Under the pieces are notes generated by a model. The model saw only the letters and a program-made list of their open reading frames with translations, was not told the DNA's origin and ran no database searches. A stretch of DNA of 32,838 bases. It comes from Limnoraphis robusta CS-951 (GTDB lineage: Bacteria; Cyanobacteriota; Cyanobacteriia; Cyanobacteriales; Microcoleaceae). Position 1 is the stretch's first letter. The number at the start of each line of letters is the position of its first letter. The position numbers and the translations under genes were made by a program. This document shows positions 25,420 to 32,838 of the stretch, piece after piece. Location of the stretch: assembly GCF_000972705.2 (NCBI RefSeq), contig NZ_LATL02000036.1, positions 1-32,838 on the forward strand, given 5' to 3'.

Positions 25420-26553
25420 ATGCTCGTATATGAGATGAAGTTGCAAGGAACAGAAGCCCAATATCGAAGGCTAGATGAAGCCATTCGGACGGGCTGTTTT
25501 GTTCGGAACAGCATCATCAGAGCATGGATGGATGGTCAGATTAAAAGTCGTAATGATGCTTATGCCTACTGCAAAGTGTTGTCAGATCACTCAGATTTTC
25601 CCTGGGTTAGTAAACTGAACTCAATGGCTCGACAAGCGCACGCAGAAAGAGCATGGGCATCAATTGAACGGTTCTATCGAAATTGCAAGCAGAAAATACT
25701 AGGTAAGAAAGGATTCCCAAAGTTTAAAAAATATCAAGTCAGAGCATCTGTTGAATACAAGACATCGGGCTGGAAACTTTCAGAAGATAGAGGCTATTTA
25801 ACATTTTCCGACAAATTTCAATCGGGGACATTTAAACTTTGGGGTAGTCGAGATTTACACTTCTATCAACTCAAACAAATTAAACGGGTTAGAGTGATCA
25901 GAAGGCACGATGGGTATTATGCTCAATTTTTAATCGATCATACCAGAGAGGAAAATAAAGAACTCACAGGAAAACCAACTGGGCTAGATGTAGGTCTTAA
26001 CCATTTCTACACCGATTCTTTTGGCAATCAAATAGACAATCCCCGCTTTTTCAGGAAAGACGAGCGACGAATTCAAAAGCTGCAACGTCGATTATCTCGA
26101 ACAAAAAAGGGAAGTCAAAACCGCTCAAAAGCCAGAAATCGTTTAGGTAGAAAATATCTTAAGGTTTCACGCAGGCGTAATGATTGGGTTTGTAAATTAG
26201 CTCAACACGTCATACAGTCTAACGACTTGGTAGCGATAGAAAATCTACGGATACGCAATCTAGTTAAAAATCATCATTTAGCCAAGTCAATTAATGATGC
26301 TGCTTGGTACAGATTTAGAGAATGGCTGGAGTATTTTGGGAGGATTTATGGGGTGACGGTGATTGCCGTTGAACCTGCATACACGTCTCAAAACTGCTCA
26401 AATTGCGGTGAAAAGGTTGTCAAAACTCTCAGTACGAGAACTCATAAATGTCCTCACTGCGGATATGTAGCAGACCGGGATGAAAACGCCGCCAAAAACA
26501 TTCTAAAATCTGCACTTAAACAGCTATCAAATCAAGAAACGGATAAGAAATAG
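25420..26553 (+). CDS. tnpB: TnpB RNA-guided nuclease of an IS200/IS605-group element
   Basis: TnpB is the ancestor-like relative of Cas12: an RuvC nuclease guided by RNA from the element's right end, which cuts DNA next to a short target motif. The 377-residue protein has the three RuvC acidic residues at Asp190 (GLDVGLNHF), Glu274 (VAIENLRIRN) and Asp354 (DRDENAAKN). The zinc finger CSNCG/CPHCG has Cys326, 329, 344 and 347. A basic central segment (RRIQKLQRRLSRTKKG) fits RNA binding. Length and motifs are intact, so it looks active. The start MLVYEMKLQGT lies just after the left-end hairpins. The ~240-bp 3' region is strongly structured. Confidence 0.92.
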   Translation: MLVYEMKLQGTEAQYRRLDEAIRTGCFVRNSIIRAWMDGQIKSRNDAYAYCKVLSDHSDFPWVSKLNSMARQAHAERAWASIERFYRNCKQKILGKKGFPKFKKYQVRASVEYKTSGWKLSEDRGYLTFSDKFQSGTFKLWGSRDLHFYQLKQIKRVRVIRRHDGYYAQFLIDHTREENKELTGKPTGLDVGLNHFYTDSFGNQIDNPRFFRKDERRIQKLQRRLSRTKKGSQNRSKARNRLGRKYLKVSRRRNDWVCKLAQHVIQSNDLVAIENLRIRNLVKNHHLAKSINDAAWYRFREWLEYFGRIYGVTVIAVEPAYTSQNCSNCGEKVVKTLSTRTHKCPHCGYVADRDENAAKNILKSALKQLSNQETDKK

Positions 26554-26793
26554 ATTAACGGATTAACTTGACTGTAAAACGCATAAATCTAGGCTTCTCA
26601 CACGTAGCTTAATCCGTTTTTCCGCTTAATATCTGTTTTGAAAATACCGTCGGGCAGATGGAAATCAACGCCTCCCGAGAGACTGATCTCTGCTTAAGTG
26701 GGGAAACCCAGTTGAGTAAGTCAACTCATCGAAAGAGGAAACCCAAACAGTGATGTTTGGAATCTCCGTCGTTTACGGCGGAGAGGATGTCAA
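26554..26793 (+). ncRNA. Candidate omega RNA (TnpB guide RNA scaffold)
   Basis: There is no conserved ORF, but stems are dense. They include AACGGATTAA (26557-26566) with TTAATCCGTT (26609-26618), AGTTGA/TCAACT (26710-26726), CCAAAC/GTTTGG (26743-26760) and the right-end stem (26764-26783). A GGGGAAACCC capped mini-stem is also present. In this family the scaffold comes from the right end and the guide is the flanking DNA, here starting at 26794. The 5' boundary may lie inside the tnpB coding region. Confidence 0.6.
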
Positions 26794-26862
26794 AAAATCT
26801 GTCTCCTGGTTCAAAAAAAGGCCATTGCCCGAAACCTGCTCCTGTGGGCTTAAGCCCTGGGA

Positions 26863-28569
26863 TCACTCCTGTGTGGATCTGTGTTGGAGCCATTGTTGTT
26901 TTAAAGGGAGCAATTTTTGTTCTAAAGATTCAGCCGCAGAACCATCAATTAAATAGCTTCTAAATGGCTCCTCTCCACTGAGATAGTCAAAATAAGCTGA
27001 AGATAGATAAACTTTAAAATCGGGATTATCAGCAATATAAACCTCAAAAAAGGCAACAATTCCACTATTGGCATAGCTATCAATTAACTCGGGAGTCGGA
27101 AGCATTAACCGTTCAAAAGAATTAATCGCATCCGTTATTCCCGCATCCAGTTGTGAAAAATCAACGTGAGCTTGTCCTTCAATAATCACCAAATATTTTT
27201 CAGGAGATTTTAACCAAATAAAAGAACCAGCCTGTTCAAAAATAGCAGGAGTTGCTGGATCATAAAGACCCGACCCCAATAAAACAGGAATCTCTACAGC
27301 AGCCAAACCTTTTTGACCAAAAATACTGCGATTCACCGGATTAGCACCAATCACAGCTTGAACTCTCGTATCCCGAAATTGAGTCGGTAAATTCGGTAAA
27401 GCAAGAGCGCGACATTGCAATAATAAAGAGAGATTCAAAAAGCCAAATTCCCTCTGACATTCTTGCTGCAAATTCTGTAAATCTATTGTTGCACCCCCAA
27501 CTGCTAAAGCCGTATAACCGCCAAAAGAGTGACCATGAACTCCAACTTTATCGAGTTGAAGTCGTCCTTCAAAATCCTTGGTATTAAGTCGCTCTAACTC
27601 ATCCAAAACATAACTAATATCTAGAGGACGATCAATAAATTCTTGTAACTCAAAAACTTCCTGACGGCGACCCGCTAACAAGTCTGAGGCGTGGCGGAAA
27701 TCGCTACCCGGATGTTGAGGAACCGCAACCACATAACCATAAGAAGCCAAATGTCTAGCCCGTTTAGCAAAATCTTCCGGTCGAGAAGCCAAGCCATGAG
27801 AGATAATAACAACAGGCGTTTTACCTGAGCGCCAAATTTGGGGTTGATAAAGATCAACATAAAATTTACGGTTGCGTTGAGTATCATTAAGAAACAGCCG
27901 TTGAGGTTCCTTGACACCATAGATACCGGGTTTACGCAGATCAGGTAAAGACGAAAAATTAATGGGATTTAAAGTTAGGGCTTCAGTCGATAAACGCGCC
28001 ACTTCTTGATTCAAAATACGAGTTGCATCAATGACTTGTTGAACTGTATTTCTTAATCGGAGAATTTGATCAAGATTAATCTGTAGATTGGCGGGTAGAT
28101 GATCAAGAAAATTCAATAATGTTAATCCTTGCGGCTCAGATGCAGATTTAATCAGGGCTGTCTTTAAAGCAGATTGTTCATGTTCTCCACCTTGAAGGGT
28201 AATATACCGCCCAAGACGACTAAGAATATCTTCACCCATAGCTGTATCTAAAACGCGAGATAACTGGATAGAATTAACATCAACTCGTCTGAGTAAAGCA
28301 CCCTGAAACTCGGCTTTTTCTTCGGGTGTTGCTCTGGCTAAATTAAAATAAGTTCTGAGATTTTGATCAATTTCTCCCGTTTGAGCAAATGTTTCTAAAG
28401 AACTCACCGGAACCGACACACGAGCCGTTGAAAAGACAAAATCAATTCTCTCGGCTGCTTTCAAGGGAAAAGCCGTAACGACGCTTGAAAACAAACCCAG
28501 AAACAAAGTAACACTCCAAGAATATCCACACCACTTCCCAGTGGATTTTTTAAAATATTTCTGCATCAT
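26863..28569 (-). CDS. Alpha/beta hydrolase with DUF1400-like N-terminus
   Basis: The 568-residue protein has an N-terminal signal or anchor segment (WSVTLFLGLFSSVVTAFPLKAAE). A helical DUF1400-like region of about 40-200 follows, as in many cyanobacterial secreted hydrolases. The alpha/beta hydrolase domain resembles platelet-activating-factor acetylhydrolase or dienelactone hydrolase. It has oxyanion HGL (258-260), nucleophile Ser348 in GHSFGG, and probable partners Asp437 (GLYDPATP) and His468 (EGQAHVDF). It probably cleaves lipid or ester substrates in the periplasm or outside; the substrate is unknown. The start ATG-ATG lacks a ribosome site. The tnpB insertion lies 70 bp beyond its stop codon and does not disrupt it. 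Confidence 0.87.
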   Translation of the reverse strand: MMQKYFKKSTGKWCGYSWSVTLFLGLFSSVVTAFPLKAAERIDFVFSTARVSVPVSSLETFAQTGEIDQNLRTYFNLARATPEEKAEFQGALLRRVDVNSIQLSRVLDTAMGEDILSRLGRYITLQGGEHEQSALKTALIKSASEPQGLTLLNFLDHLPANLQINLDQILRLRNTVQQVIDATRILNQEVARLSTEALTLNPINFSSLPDLRKPGIYGVKEPQRLFLNDTQRNRKFYVDLYQPQIWRSGKTPVVIISHGLASRPEDFAKRARHLASYGYVVAVPQHPGSDFRHASDLLAGRRQEVFELQEFIDRPLDISYVLDELERLNTKDFEGRLQLDKVGVHGHSFGGYTALAVGGATIDLQNLQQECQREFGFLNLSLLLQCRALALPNLPTQFRDTRVQAVIGANPVNRSIFGQKGLAAVEIPVLLGSGLYDPATPAIFEQAGSFIWLKSPEKYLVIIEGQAHVDFSQLDAGITDAINSFERLMLPTPELIDSYANSGIVAFFEVYIADNPDFKVYLSSAYFDYLSGEEPFRSYLIDGSAAESLEQKLLPLKQQWLQHRSTQE

Positions 28570-28622
28570 AAGTTAAAGACGACTTTTGTCTAACAATTAA
28601 TTCTATCCTTGAAAAACAATAT

Positions 28623-28729
28623 TTATAGCAGTCGAAGCCGAGATTAGGACACTGTTTTTCTGTCAAATCTTTTTATGATAAAGGTTTCAATTCTGTCTCC
28701 TGTCTCCTGTCTCCTGACTTCTGCTATAA
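28623..28729. repeat. Family B repeat element, copy 2 (107 bp)
   Basis: The ends TTATAGCAG (28623-28631) and CTGCTATAA (28721-28729) are perfect inverted repeats. TTAGGACA starts 21 bp from the left end and three tandem TGTCTCC heptamers (28694-28714) lie near the right end. The layout matches copy 1 at 4056-4219, although the heptamer sequence differs. It lies between the S8 protease stop and the hydrolase start. Confidence 0.7.
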
Positions 28730-28811
28730 GGCGCAGTTCCCTGCACCCCAAAAATAGATTAGATATTTCCTTTTCAAGATTGAAATTATATATCCCTATG
28801 ATCACGAGCAG

Positions 28812-30734
28812 TTAGATAGAGACAAAATTTTGTTGAGTTAGAGAATGCAACCCATCAAGCATTGCTAGGGTTTGGTTATGCGCTACGATTTTCGTTGAAC
28901 CATTTTCAAAACCAAGGGTTAAATCTACGAAGGTCAAGCCATCCGTCAAACCGATGATATCCTCTCCAGGTGTAAAGTCTTTAATCACATCGACACCTGC
29001 TTGTAAGCTTAAATCAAAGCGATCATTTCCTTCTCCTCCTATCAGAACATCATCGCCTAAATTTCCACTTAAGAGATCGTTTCCTTGTCGTCCGAGTAGG
29101 ATATCATTTCCTTGACCCCCGTAGAGGGCATCATCTCCCGCTTCTCCTAACAGTTGGTCATCACCTTGAGCGCCGAGCAGAACATCGGAAGTGGCGCTGC
29201 CTGTGAGAATATCATTTTCTAGCGTACCAAGAAAATCATTGTTCCCATCGCGAGATACCCGAGTGATGGCAGTATCGTTTTCCGCGACTCCCGCAGACTG
29301 AGGCGCAATTAATTCTACGGCTTCGGAAGCTTGAATTAAACCAGAACCGCTTTTGAAATCTACTCCGGGAAAATCCGCATCCAGGGCTGTTTCTTCGAGA
29401 ATACTACGAACTTCAGCAGGGGTTAAAGAATCTTTACCTCCGGCGGCTTGTAGCATCAAAGCAGCAACTCCAGCAGCGTGAGGGGCGGCGGCGGAAGTTC
29501 CGCTAAAGTTGGGGAACCCATCGCTATCCGAGGAATTGTCTGAACCGAAAAAGGTAGTATTCACGCCATCTGTAGCCAGTAAGTTCGGTTTTTGGCGAAC
29601 CAGAGGACTGTCTAAAGGAGTTCCATCTGCTGCGATGAAGATTGGAGTTCCACCGACAGAAGAGGTAGACTTAGCTTTGGGAATACTGGTGCCAAATTCT
29701 GGCGTGTCGTTGTAGCTTGTCGCCCCAATGGCAATCGCGCCTTCTGCGTTGGGATGTCCGAAAACGGTAGAACTATTATGGCCGTACTCGAAGTTATCTG
29801 CGCCGTTGGAAAAGTTGATGTATTTGATGAGATTCGGTTCGGTGGAATCTACCCGTTTACCCATCAAAATATAGAACTGGTTGCTATCGGTATTGTTGGT
29901 GAAAGAAATGGTTTCGAGGGGGTCTGCACCCAGGTTGTTATCCGTACTGGAAGCAACGACATCATTTGCACTCAGGTTAAGAGAGTCTTTTTTGACGATA
30001 AAGATATCTAAATCGCTGGTTGCACCTCTACCGTTACCGACAGAGGCGAAGGGTTCATCCCATTGTAGTGTTAATGGCCCGAGTTTTTCTCCCGCATCCA
30101 GACTAAACTGGTTAAACACATCAACACCGGCTCCCGCATTGAAATCATGGGCTTCGTAAGTGACTCCATCAATGGTGAAGCTGTTACCGGAGTTGCTGAA
30201 TTCGGACTCGTAGGAGCGTTGACCATCGTTTCCGGCGGCTGAGAAATAAACAACACCTTGTTCTACAACTCGATTAACCGCTTGTGCTGCAATTCCATCT
30301 TGGAAAAAAGGCTGATTGGTAAAGCCCATATCATCAACAATAATATCAGCTCCGGCTGCGACTAAGGCATTAATAGCCTGTGCCATTTCAACTTCATTGG
30401 ACACCCCATAAAACATGAGTTCAGATGCAGGCGCGATATCGTGAACGATTTGCAGCATCGCTCGGCCTTCGTCTTCACCTTTAGACCCTTCTTTTAAAAC
30501 TTGTACAGGGGTTGTATAACCATCAGGATTTCCCATACCCGGAAGGTCGCCACTTCTAATATCATCTGCTGCGGTTACTCCGTCTTGTAAGAAGTTGTAG
30601 CTATCGGAGATTACCCCTATTTTAATTCCACTCCCATCGAGGTTAAAAGTATTACGAATCTCGTCGGTATTTAAAGCAACATCGCCTTGACTGATTACTG
30701 AATTAGAGCGGGTAATGGGTTGAGCAGCTAACAT
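28812..30734 (-). CDS. S8-like serine protease with RTX repeats and atypical triad
   Basis: The 640-residue protein has a subtilase-type domain (about 20-480) and five or six RTX nonapeptides (about 500-575, such as GGQGND, GGEGND). The C-terminal export module is like that of the PhoD-SurE protein. Asp44 (GVISDSYN) and Ser414 (SGTSAAAP) are in place, and Asn169 (SAAGNDG) fits the oxyanion site. At the position of the subtilisin His, DEGRAMLQIVHDIAP carries Glu89 instead, as in sedolisins. No Sec signal is present, consistent with type I export and calcium-dependent folding outside the cell. AGGAGG at 30743-30748, 8 nt before ATG 30734, fixes the start. The insert at about 185-320 between oxyanion and Ser regions looks like a beta-sandwich domain. 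Confidence 0.9.
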   Translation of the reverse strand: MLAAQPITRSNSVISQGDVALNTDEIRNTFNLDGSGIKIGVISDSYNFLQDGVTAADDIRSGDLPGMGNPDGYTTPVQVLKEGSKGEDEGRAMLQIVHDIAPASELMFYGVSNEVEMAQAINALVAAGADIIVDDMGFTNQPFFQDGIAAQAVNRVVEQGVVYFSAAGNDGQRSYESEFSNSGNSFTIDGVTYEAHDFNAGAGVDVFNQFSLDAGEKLGPLTLQWDEPFASVGNGRGATSDLDIFIVKKDSLNLSANDVVASSTDNNLGADPLETISFTNNTDSNQFYILMGKRVDSTEPNLIKYINFSNGADNFEYGHNSSTVFGHPNAEGAIAIGATSYNDTPEFGTSIPKAKSTSSVGGTPIFIAADGTPLDSPLVRQKPNLLATDGVNTTFFGSDNSSDSDGFPNFSGTSAAAPHAAGVAALMLQAAGGKDSLTPAEVRSILEETALDADFPGVDFKSGSGLIQASEAVELIAPQSAGVAENDTAITRVSRDGNNDFLGTLENDILTGSATSDVLLGAQGDDQLLGEAGDDALYGGQGNDILLGRQGNDLLSGNLGDDVLIGGEGNDRFDLSLQAGVDVIKDFTPGEDIIGLTDGLTFVDLTLGFENGSTKIVAHNQTLAMLDGLHSLTQQNFVSI

Positions 30735-30920
30735 AATGATGACCTCCTGGGGTTCGTAAATCTCTGATAATTTTGATGATTTTATTGGTTGAAATTGAGA
30801 AAATTAGATTTTTATTTTTAGCCTTAAAGGTCTTGATACGGAAGAAACAAAATTGATTTTTTATTTCTACTTTTGTTCTGATGATTGTCCTGAGATCTGA
30901 AAGTTTATTGAAAATAAGGG

Positions 30921-31059
30921 GTGGTTTTGTTTGGGTATTGTTTTTTACCTTTGATAATTAAATTATTGCAGTTAGCCTGGGGCTATGTCATCGGTTATAT
31001 CACTGAACTTTTAGACAAACTCAAAGTACAAAAAATAGCCCAAAAGTTCAAATACTGAG
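30921..31059 (+). CDS. Possible small protein or gene remnant (45 codons)
   Basis: A GTG-started frame reads VLFGYCFLPLIIKLLQLAWG and then YVIGYITELLDKLKVQKIAQ to a TGA. A hydrophobic half is followed by a basic, amphipathic half. The composition looks more protein-like than the AT-rich flanks. There is no clear ribosome site or recognised family, so it may be chance or the tail of a lost gene. Confidence 0.25.
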
Positions 31060-31137
31060 GGATATATGGATATATTTTTTACAAGTTTTCACACAAAATC
31101 TCCGTATTTTAACGGAATAAAAATAAAAATAATATCT

Positions 31138-31165
31138 ACGAAAAAACCCTGATTATTTCAGGGTT
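31138..31165 (-). terminator. Intrinsic terminator, minus strand
   Basis: AACCCTGA (31145-31152) and TCAGGGTT (31158-31165) form a perfect 8-bp stem with a 5-nt loop. On the minus strand it runs into T6. No minus-strand gene lies just to its right, so it may protect the protease region from leftward transcripts starting in the insertion sequence, or belong to an older gene. Confidence 0.7.
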
Positions 31166-31302
31166 GACTCATGGCTTAATTAAATTTCAGTGGAATTACT
31201 GATAGGTTCTCCAGTGAACTGCTACATCCTTAAGCTGCAATTACTCAGTAATTTCTCGGACAAGTTGAACAATTGATCGCAATGCCTCTAATTGTAAATT
31301 GA

Positions 31303-31322
31303 CTGGACAATGCTGGACAATG
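31303..31322. repeat. Tandem direct repeat at the IS607 left end
   Basis: CTGGACAATG occurs twice in direct tandem (31303-31312, 31313-31322), 22 bp before the tnpA start. It is a likely binding site for the serine recombinase; IS607 ends are known to carry short repeats bound by TnpA. It may overlap the tnpA promoter. Confidence 0.6.
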
Positions 31323-31344
31323 CCATACTCTGCGATAATTAGGT

Positions 31345-31962
31345 ATGGCTAAATTTGTTAAACCCAATGAAGCAGCTAACACTCTGGGAGTTTGCCTCCG
31401 AACACTCAGACGATGGGAAGCAGACGGTAAAATCAACACGATCAAAACGCCGTCAGGACAAAGGCGATACGACATCGAAAAGTTCATCAAAGAGAAATCA
31501 GAAAACGGAGGAAGACGCGCCACTGTTATCTATGCTCGCGTCTCTACCCGACCTCAAAAATCAGACCTTGATAAACAAGTTGAAAGACTATCAATGCTCT
31601 ACCCAAGCGCTGAAGTTATTAAGGAAGTGGGAGGAGGACTCAATCTTAGGAGGAAAGGACTCGTCTGTCTTTTGGGACGAGTTTTGCAAGGTAATATCGG
31701 AACTATTGTGGTTGCCCACAAAGACAGACTTGGGCGATTTGGCTTCGATCTTATCGAATGGTTGTGTGAGCAATTTGACTGCAAAATCGTGGTTCTCAAC
31801 CAAGTCAGTCTCTCCCCACACCAAGAACAAGTTCAAGATCTTGTCGCCATCCTGCACAGTTTTTCCAGTCGGCTTGATTCCATCCGAAGACTTGAAAACA
31901 AAATCAAGCAGGAGTTACAAGCTGAAGTCGAGGCACAAAAAAGCCAAGTCACAACCCAATAA
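31345..31962 (+). CDS. tnpA: IS607-family serine recombinase TnpA
   Basis: The 205-residue protein has an N-terminal MerR-like helix-turn-helix (PNEAANTLGVCLRTLRRWEA, then TPSGQRRYD) followed by a small serine-recombinase domain. The catalytic Ser lies in VIYARVSTRPQKSDLDKQ, and the arginine-bearing VVAHKDRLGRFGFDLIEWLC is typical of the resolvase fold. The order of HTH before catalytic domain is diagnostic for IS607, in contrast to ordinary resolvases. Length is normal and all motifs are intact, so it looks active. No good ribosome site precedes ATG 31345. Its 3' end overlaps the probable tnpB start by about 70 bp, suggesting coupled translation. Confidence 0.93.
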   Translation: MAKFVKPNEAANTLGVCLRTLRRWEADGKINTIKTPSGQRRYDIEKFIKEKSENGGRRATVIYARVSTRPQKSDLDKQVERLSMLYPSAEVIKEVGGGLNLRRKGLVCLLGRVLQGNIGTIVVAHKDRLGRFGFDLIEWLCEQFDCKIVVLNQVSLSPHQEQVQDLVAILHSFSSRLDSIRRLENKIKQELQAEVEAQKSQVTTQ

Positions 31963-32838
31963 AACTCTTAAGATCCGGGTGTATCCAGAAACCGAGTTAC
32001 ATCAAAAATGGAAGTCTTGGCTTTCTGCGTCTCGCTACTGTTACAACAAGGCAATAGCTGCACTGAAAACAGGAGAAAAGATAACCAGTGCATATTCGCT
32101 TAGAGATTATGTGATCAGACTAGATTTGCCGGACTGGGTTAAATCTGCCCCATCTCACCCCAAAGAAAATGCCATCTTTGATGCTTGGGATGCGTGGAAA
32201 CAAGCCAATTCTGTAAAGGGAGAAGCGTCGTTTAGAAGCTGTCGTCAACCCGTTCAATCCATTAAGTTCCACAGAGTCAACTTCAACGGAAAGACGTGGT
32301 ATCCTACGCTGGTCAAGGGACTTAACTTTAGAGCTTCTGAACCCTTACAAAAAACCAACTTTGCAACCCAGTTAGTTAGAGACAGAAAACGATGGTTTGC
32401 CTGTATTCCTGTATTAGAAGAAGTCAAACCCAAAGAGTTGGACAGAGTAATCGCATTAGATCCTGGAGTTAGAACATTCCTGACAGGCTACGACGGCGAA
32501 TCATTTCAAGAGTTTGGCGGGGCAGACATTGGACGCATCCAACGGCTGTGTTCTCACCTCGACAATCTCTTGAGTCGAGCGTCTAAAGCTTGTCGCAAAC
32601 AAAAGCGACGAATGAATCAGGCAGCCAATCGAATCAGGGTGAGGATTCACAACTTAGTCTCGGAGTGCCACAAGCAAGTAGCCAACTATATCACGAGTCA
32701 ATACAAGGTTATCTTCTTGCCAACCTTTGAGACTTCACAGATGGTTGTCAAATCTAAGCGAAAGCTAAATAGCAAAACAGCAAGGCAAATGCTAACTTGG
32801 TCTCATTATCGGTTCAAGTTGCACTTGAAACAAGTAGC
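31892..32838 (+). CDS. tnpB: IS607-type TnpB RNA-guided nuclease, 3' part outside window
   Basis: The frame is open to the window end and encodes at least 315 residues. TLKIRVYPETELHQKWKSWL and SRYCYNKAIAALK are the usual TnpB N-terminus. RPLK-like basic segments and VIALDPGVRTFLTGYDG, with the first RuvC Asp, follow. RIRVRIHNLVSECHKQVANY and VIFLPTFETSQM lead toward the second acidic site; the zinc finger and last RuvC Asp lie beyond the window. There is no ATG at a suitable place. TTG 31892, inside the tnpA 3' end, is my best start, giving a basic Lys/Ser-rich leader. It is clearly different from the tnpB at 25420-26553. Confidence 0.82.
   Translation, partial: MKTKSSRSYKLKSRHKKAKSQPNKTLKIRVYPETELHQKWKSWLSASRYCYNKAIAALKTGEKITSAYSLRDYVIRLDLPDWVKSAPSHPKENAIFDAWDAWKQANSVKGEASFRSCRQPVQSIKFHRVNFNGKTWYPTLVKGLNFRASEPLQKTNFATQLVRDRKRWFACIPVLEEVKPKELDRVIALDPGVRTFLTGYDGESFQEFGGADIGRIQRLCSHLDNLLSRASKACRKQKRRMNQAANRIRVRIHNLVSECHKQVANYITSQYKVIFLPTFETSQMVVKSKRKLNSKTARQMLTWSHYRFKLHLKQV

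Larger units (their letters stand above)
25354..26793 (+). mobile_element. tnpB-only IS200/IS605-group insertion sequence, complete-looking
   Basis: The left end has the palindrome CCGTCGT-TC-ACGACGG (25358-25373) and a second stem TTATCGT/ACGATAA (25395-25416). The right end has CTCCGTCG/CGGCGGAG (26764-26783, one G-T pair) and closes with GAGGATGTCAA (26783-26793). Subterminal hairpins without terminal inverted repeats are typical of this group. A TTTAA just left (25349-25353) may be the target motif. tnpA is absent, so movement would need a TnpA supplied elsewhere. Exact ends are inferred. Confidence 0.7.
30735..31344. other. AT-rich intergenic region upstream of the protease and IS607
   Basis: This 610-bp region holds the protease promoter and leader (30749-30910, very AT-rich), a possible 45-codon ORF, a minus-strand terminator and the IS607 left end. 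No tRNA or other RNA was recognised. Confidence 0.5.
31303..32838 (+). mobile_element. IS607-family element, truncated by the window end
   Basis: A MerR-type serine recombinase gene (tnpA) overlaps a tnpB gene that runs off the window. The left end lies at or before the tandem repeats at 31303; its exact edge is not visible. IS607 elements move through a circular form and make no target duplication. Confidence 0.85.

Noticed and set aside
26846..26857. Perfect 12-bp palindrome GGGCTTAAGCCC
   Set aside because: It has no loop or T-run, so it does not qualify as a terminator, and no regulator site is known to me.
26750..26963. Two overlapping plus-strand 68-codon ORFs
   Set aside because: They cross the insertion-sequence right end and the hydrolase 3' end; no motifs.
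31245..31523. Minus-strand 92-codon ORF overlapping the tnpA start
   Set aside because: It is antisense to the clear MerR-type helix-turn-helix of tnpA.

Overview
The window looks like chromosomal DNA from a filamentous cyanobacterium, probably of the Oscillatoria/Lyngbya/Planktothrix type. The evidence is a CP12 gene, a cyanobacterial-type cbiD followed by guaA, a DUF3177-like gene, a PEP-CTERM protein of the all3515 type, scattered GCGATCGC (HIP1-like) octamers, and many short tandem heptamer repeats between genes. The genus is inference only.

Layout. 86-3976: a large secreted phosphatase fusing a PhoD-like enzyme, two SurE-like domains and calcium-binding RTX repeats. 4056-7323: a short repeat element, cbiD (corrinoid synthesis) and guaA (GMP synthesis). 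7324-9417: a gene-poor, repeat-rich island bounded by a perfect 49-bp inverted repeat. It holds three helically phased DnaA-box-like sites, a 114-aa unknown gene, the tail of a decayed tnpB, an orphan Mo-nitrogenase C-terminus-like gene and a possible structured RNA. 9418-12094: a TPR protein and a short type II secretion F-like membrane protein. 12201-13168 (minus): a DUF3177-like membrane protein and CP12. 13548-15654: a FIST sensor protein and a CheC-like protein. 15842-18124 (minus): a His-rich PEP-CTERM protein of the Zur-linked type and a metallophosphoesterase. 18234-20176: a DUF697 P-loop membrane protein and a one-helix small protein. 20190-21536 (minus): a cyclic-nucleotide-type potassium channel. 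21908-24379: a tight arsS-TVP38-TVP38 operon. 24408-25166 (minus): a DUF2993 protein. 25354-26793: a complete-looking tnpB-only IS200/IS605-group element with a structured 3' region (candidate omega RNA). 26863-30734 (minus): an alpha/beta hydrolase with a DUF1400-like N-terminus and an RTX-tagged S8-like protease with Glu where subtilisins have His. 31303-32838: an IS607-type element, tnpA complete and tnpB cut by the window end.

Two families of small non-coding repeats stand out. Family A carries GGGCGGGTT/AACCCGCCC ends and sits just after gene 3' ends. Family B carries TTATAGC ends, a TTAGGACA box exactly 21 bp in, and three tandem heptamers beside the right end. The two RTX proteins at opposite ends of the window share a C-terminal module, which suggests one common type I export route whose transporter is not in this window. 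No rRNA, tRNA or CRISPR array was seen.
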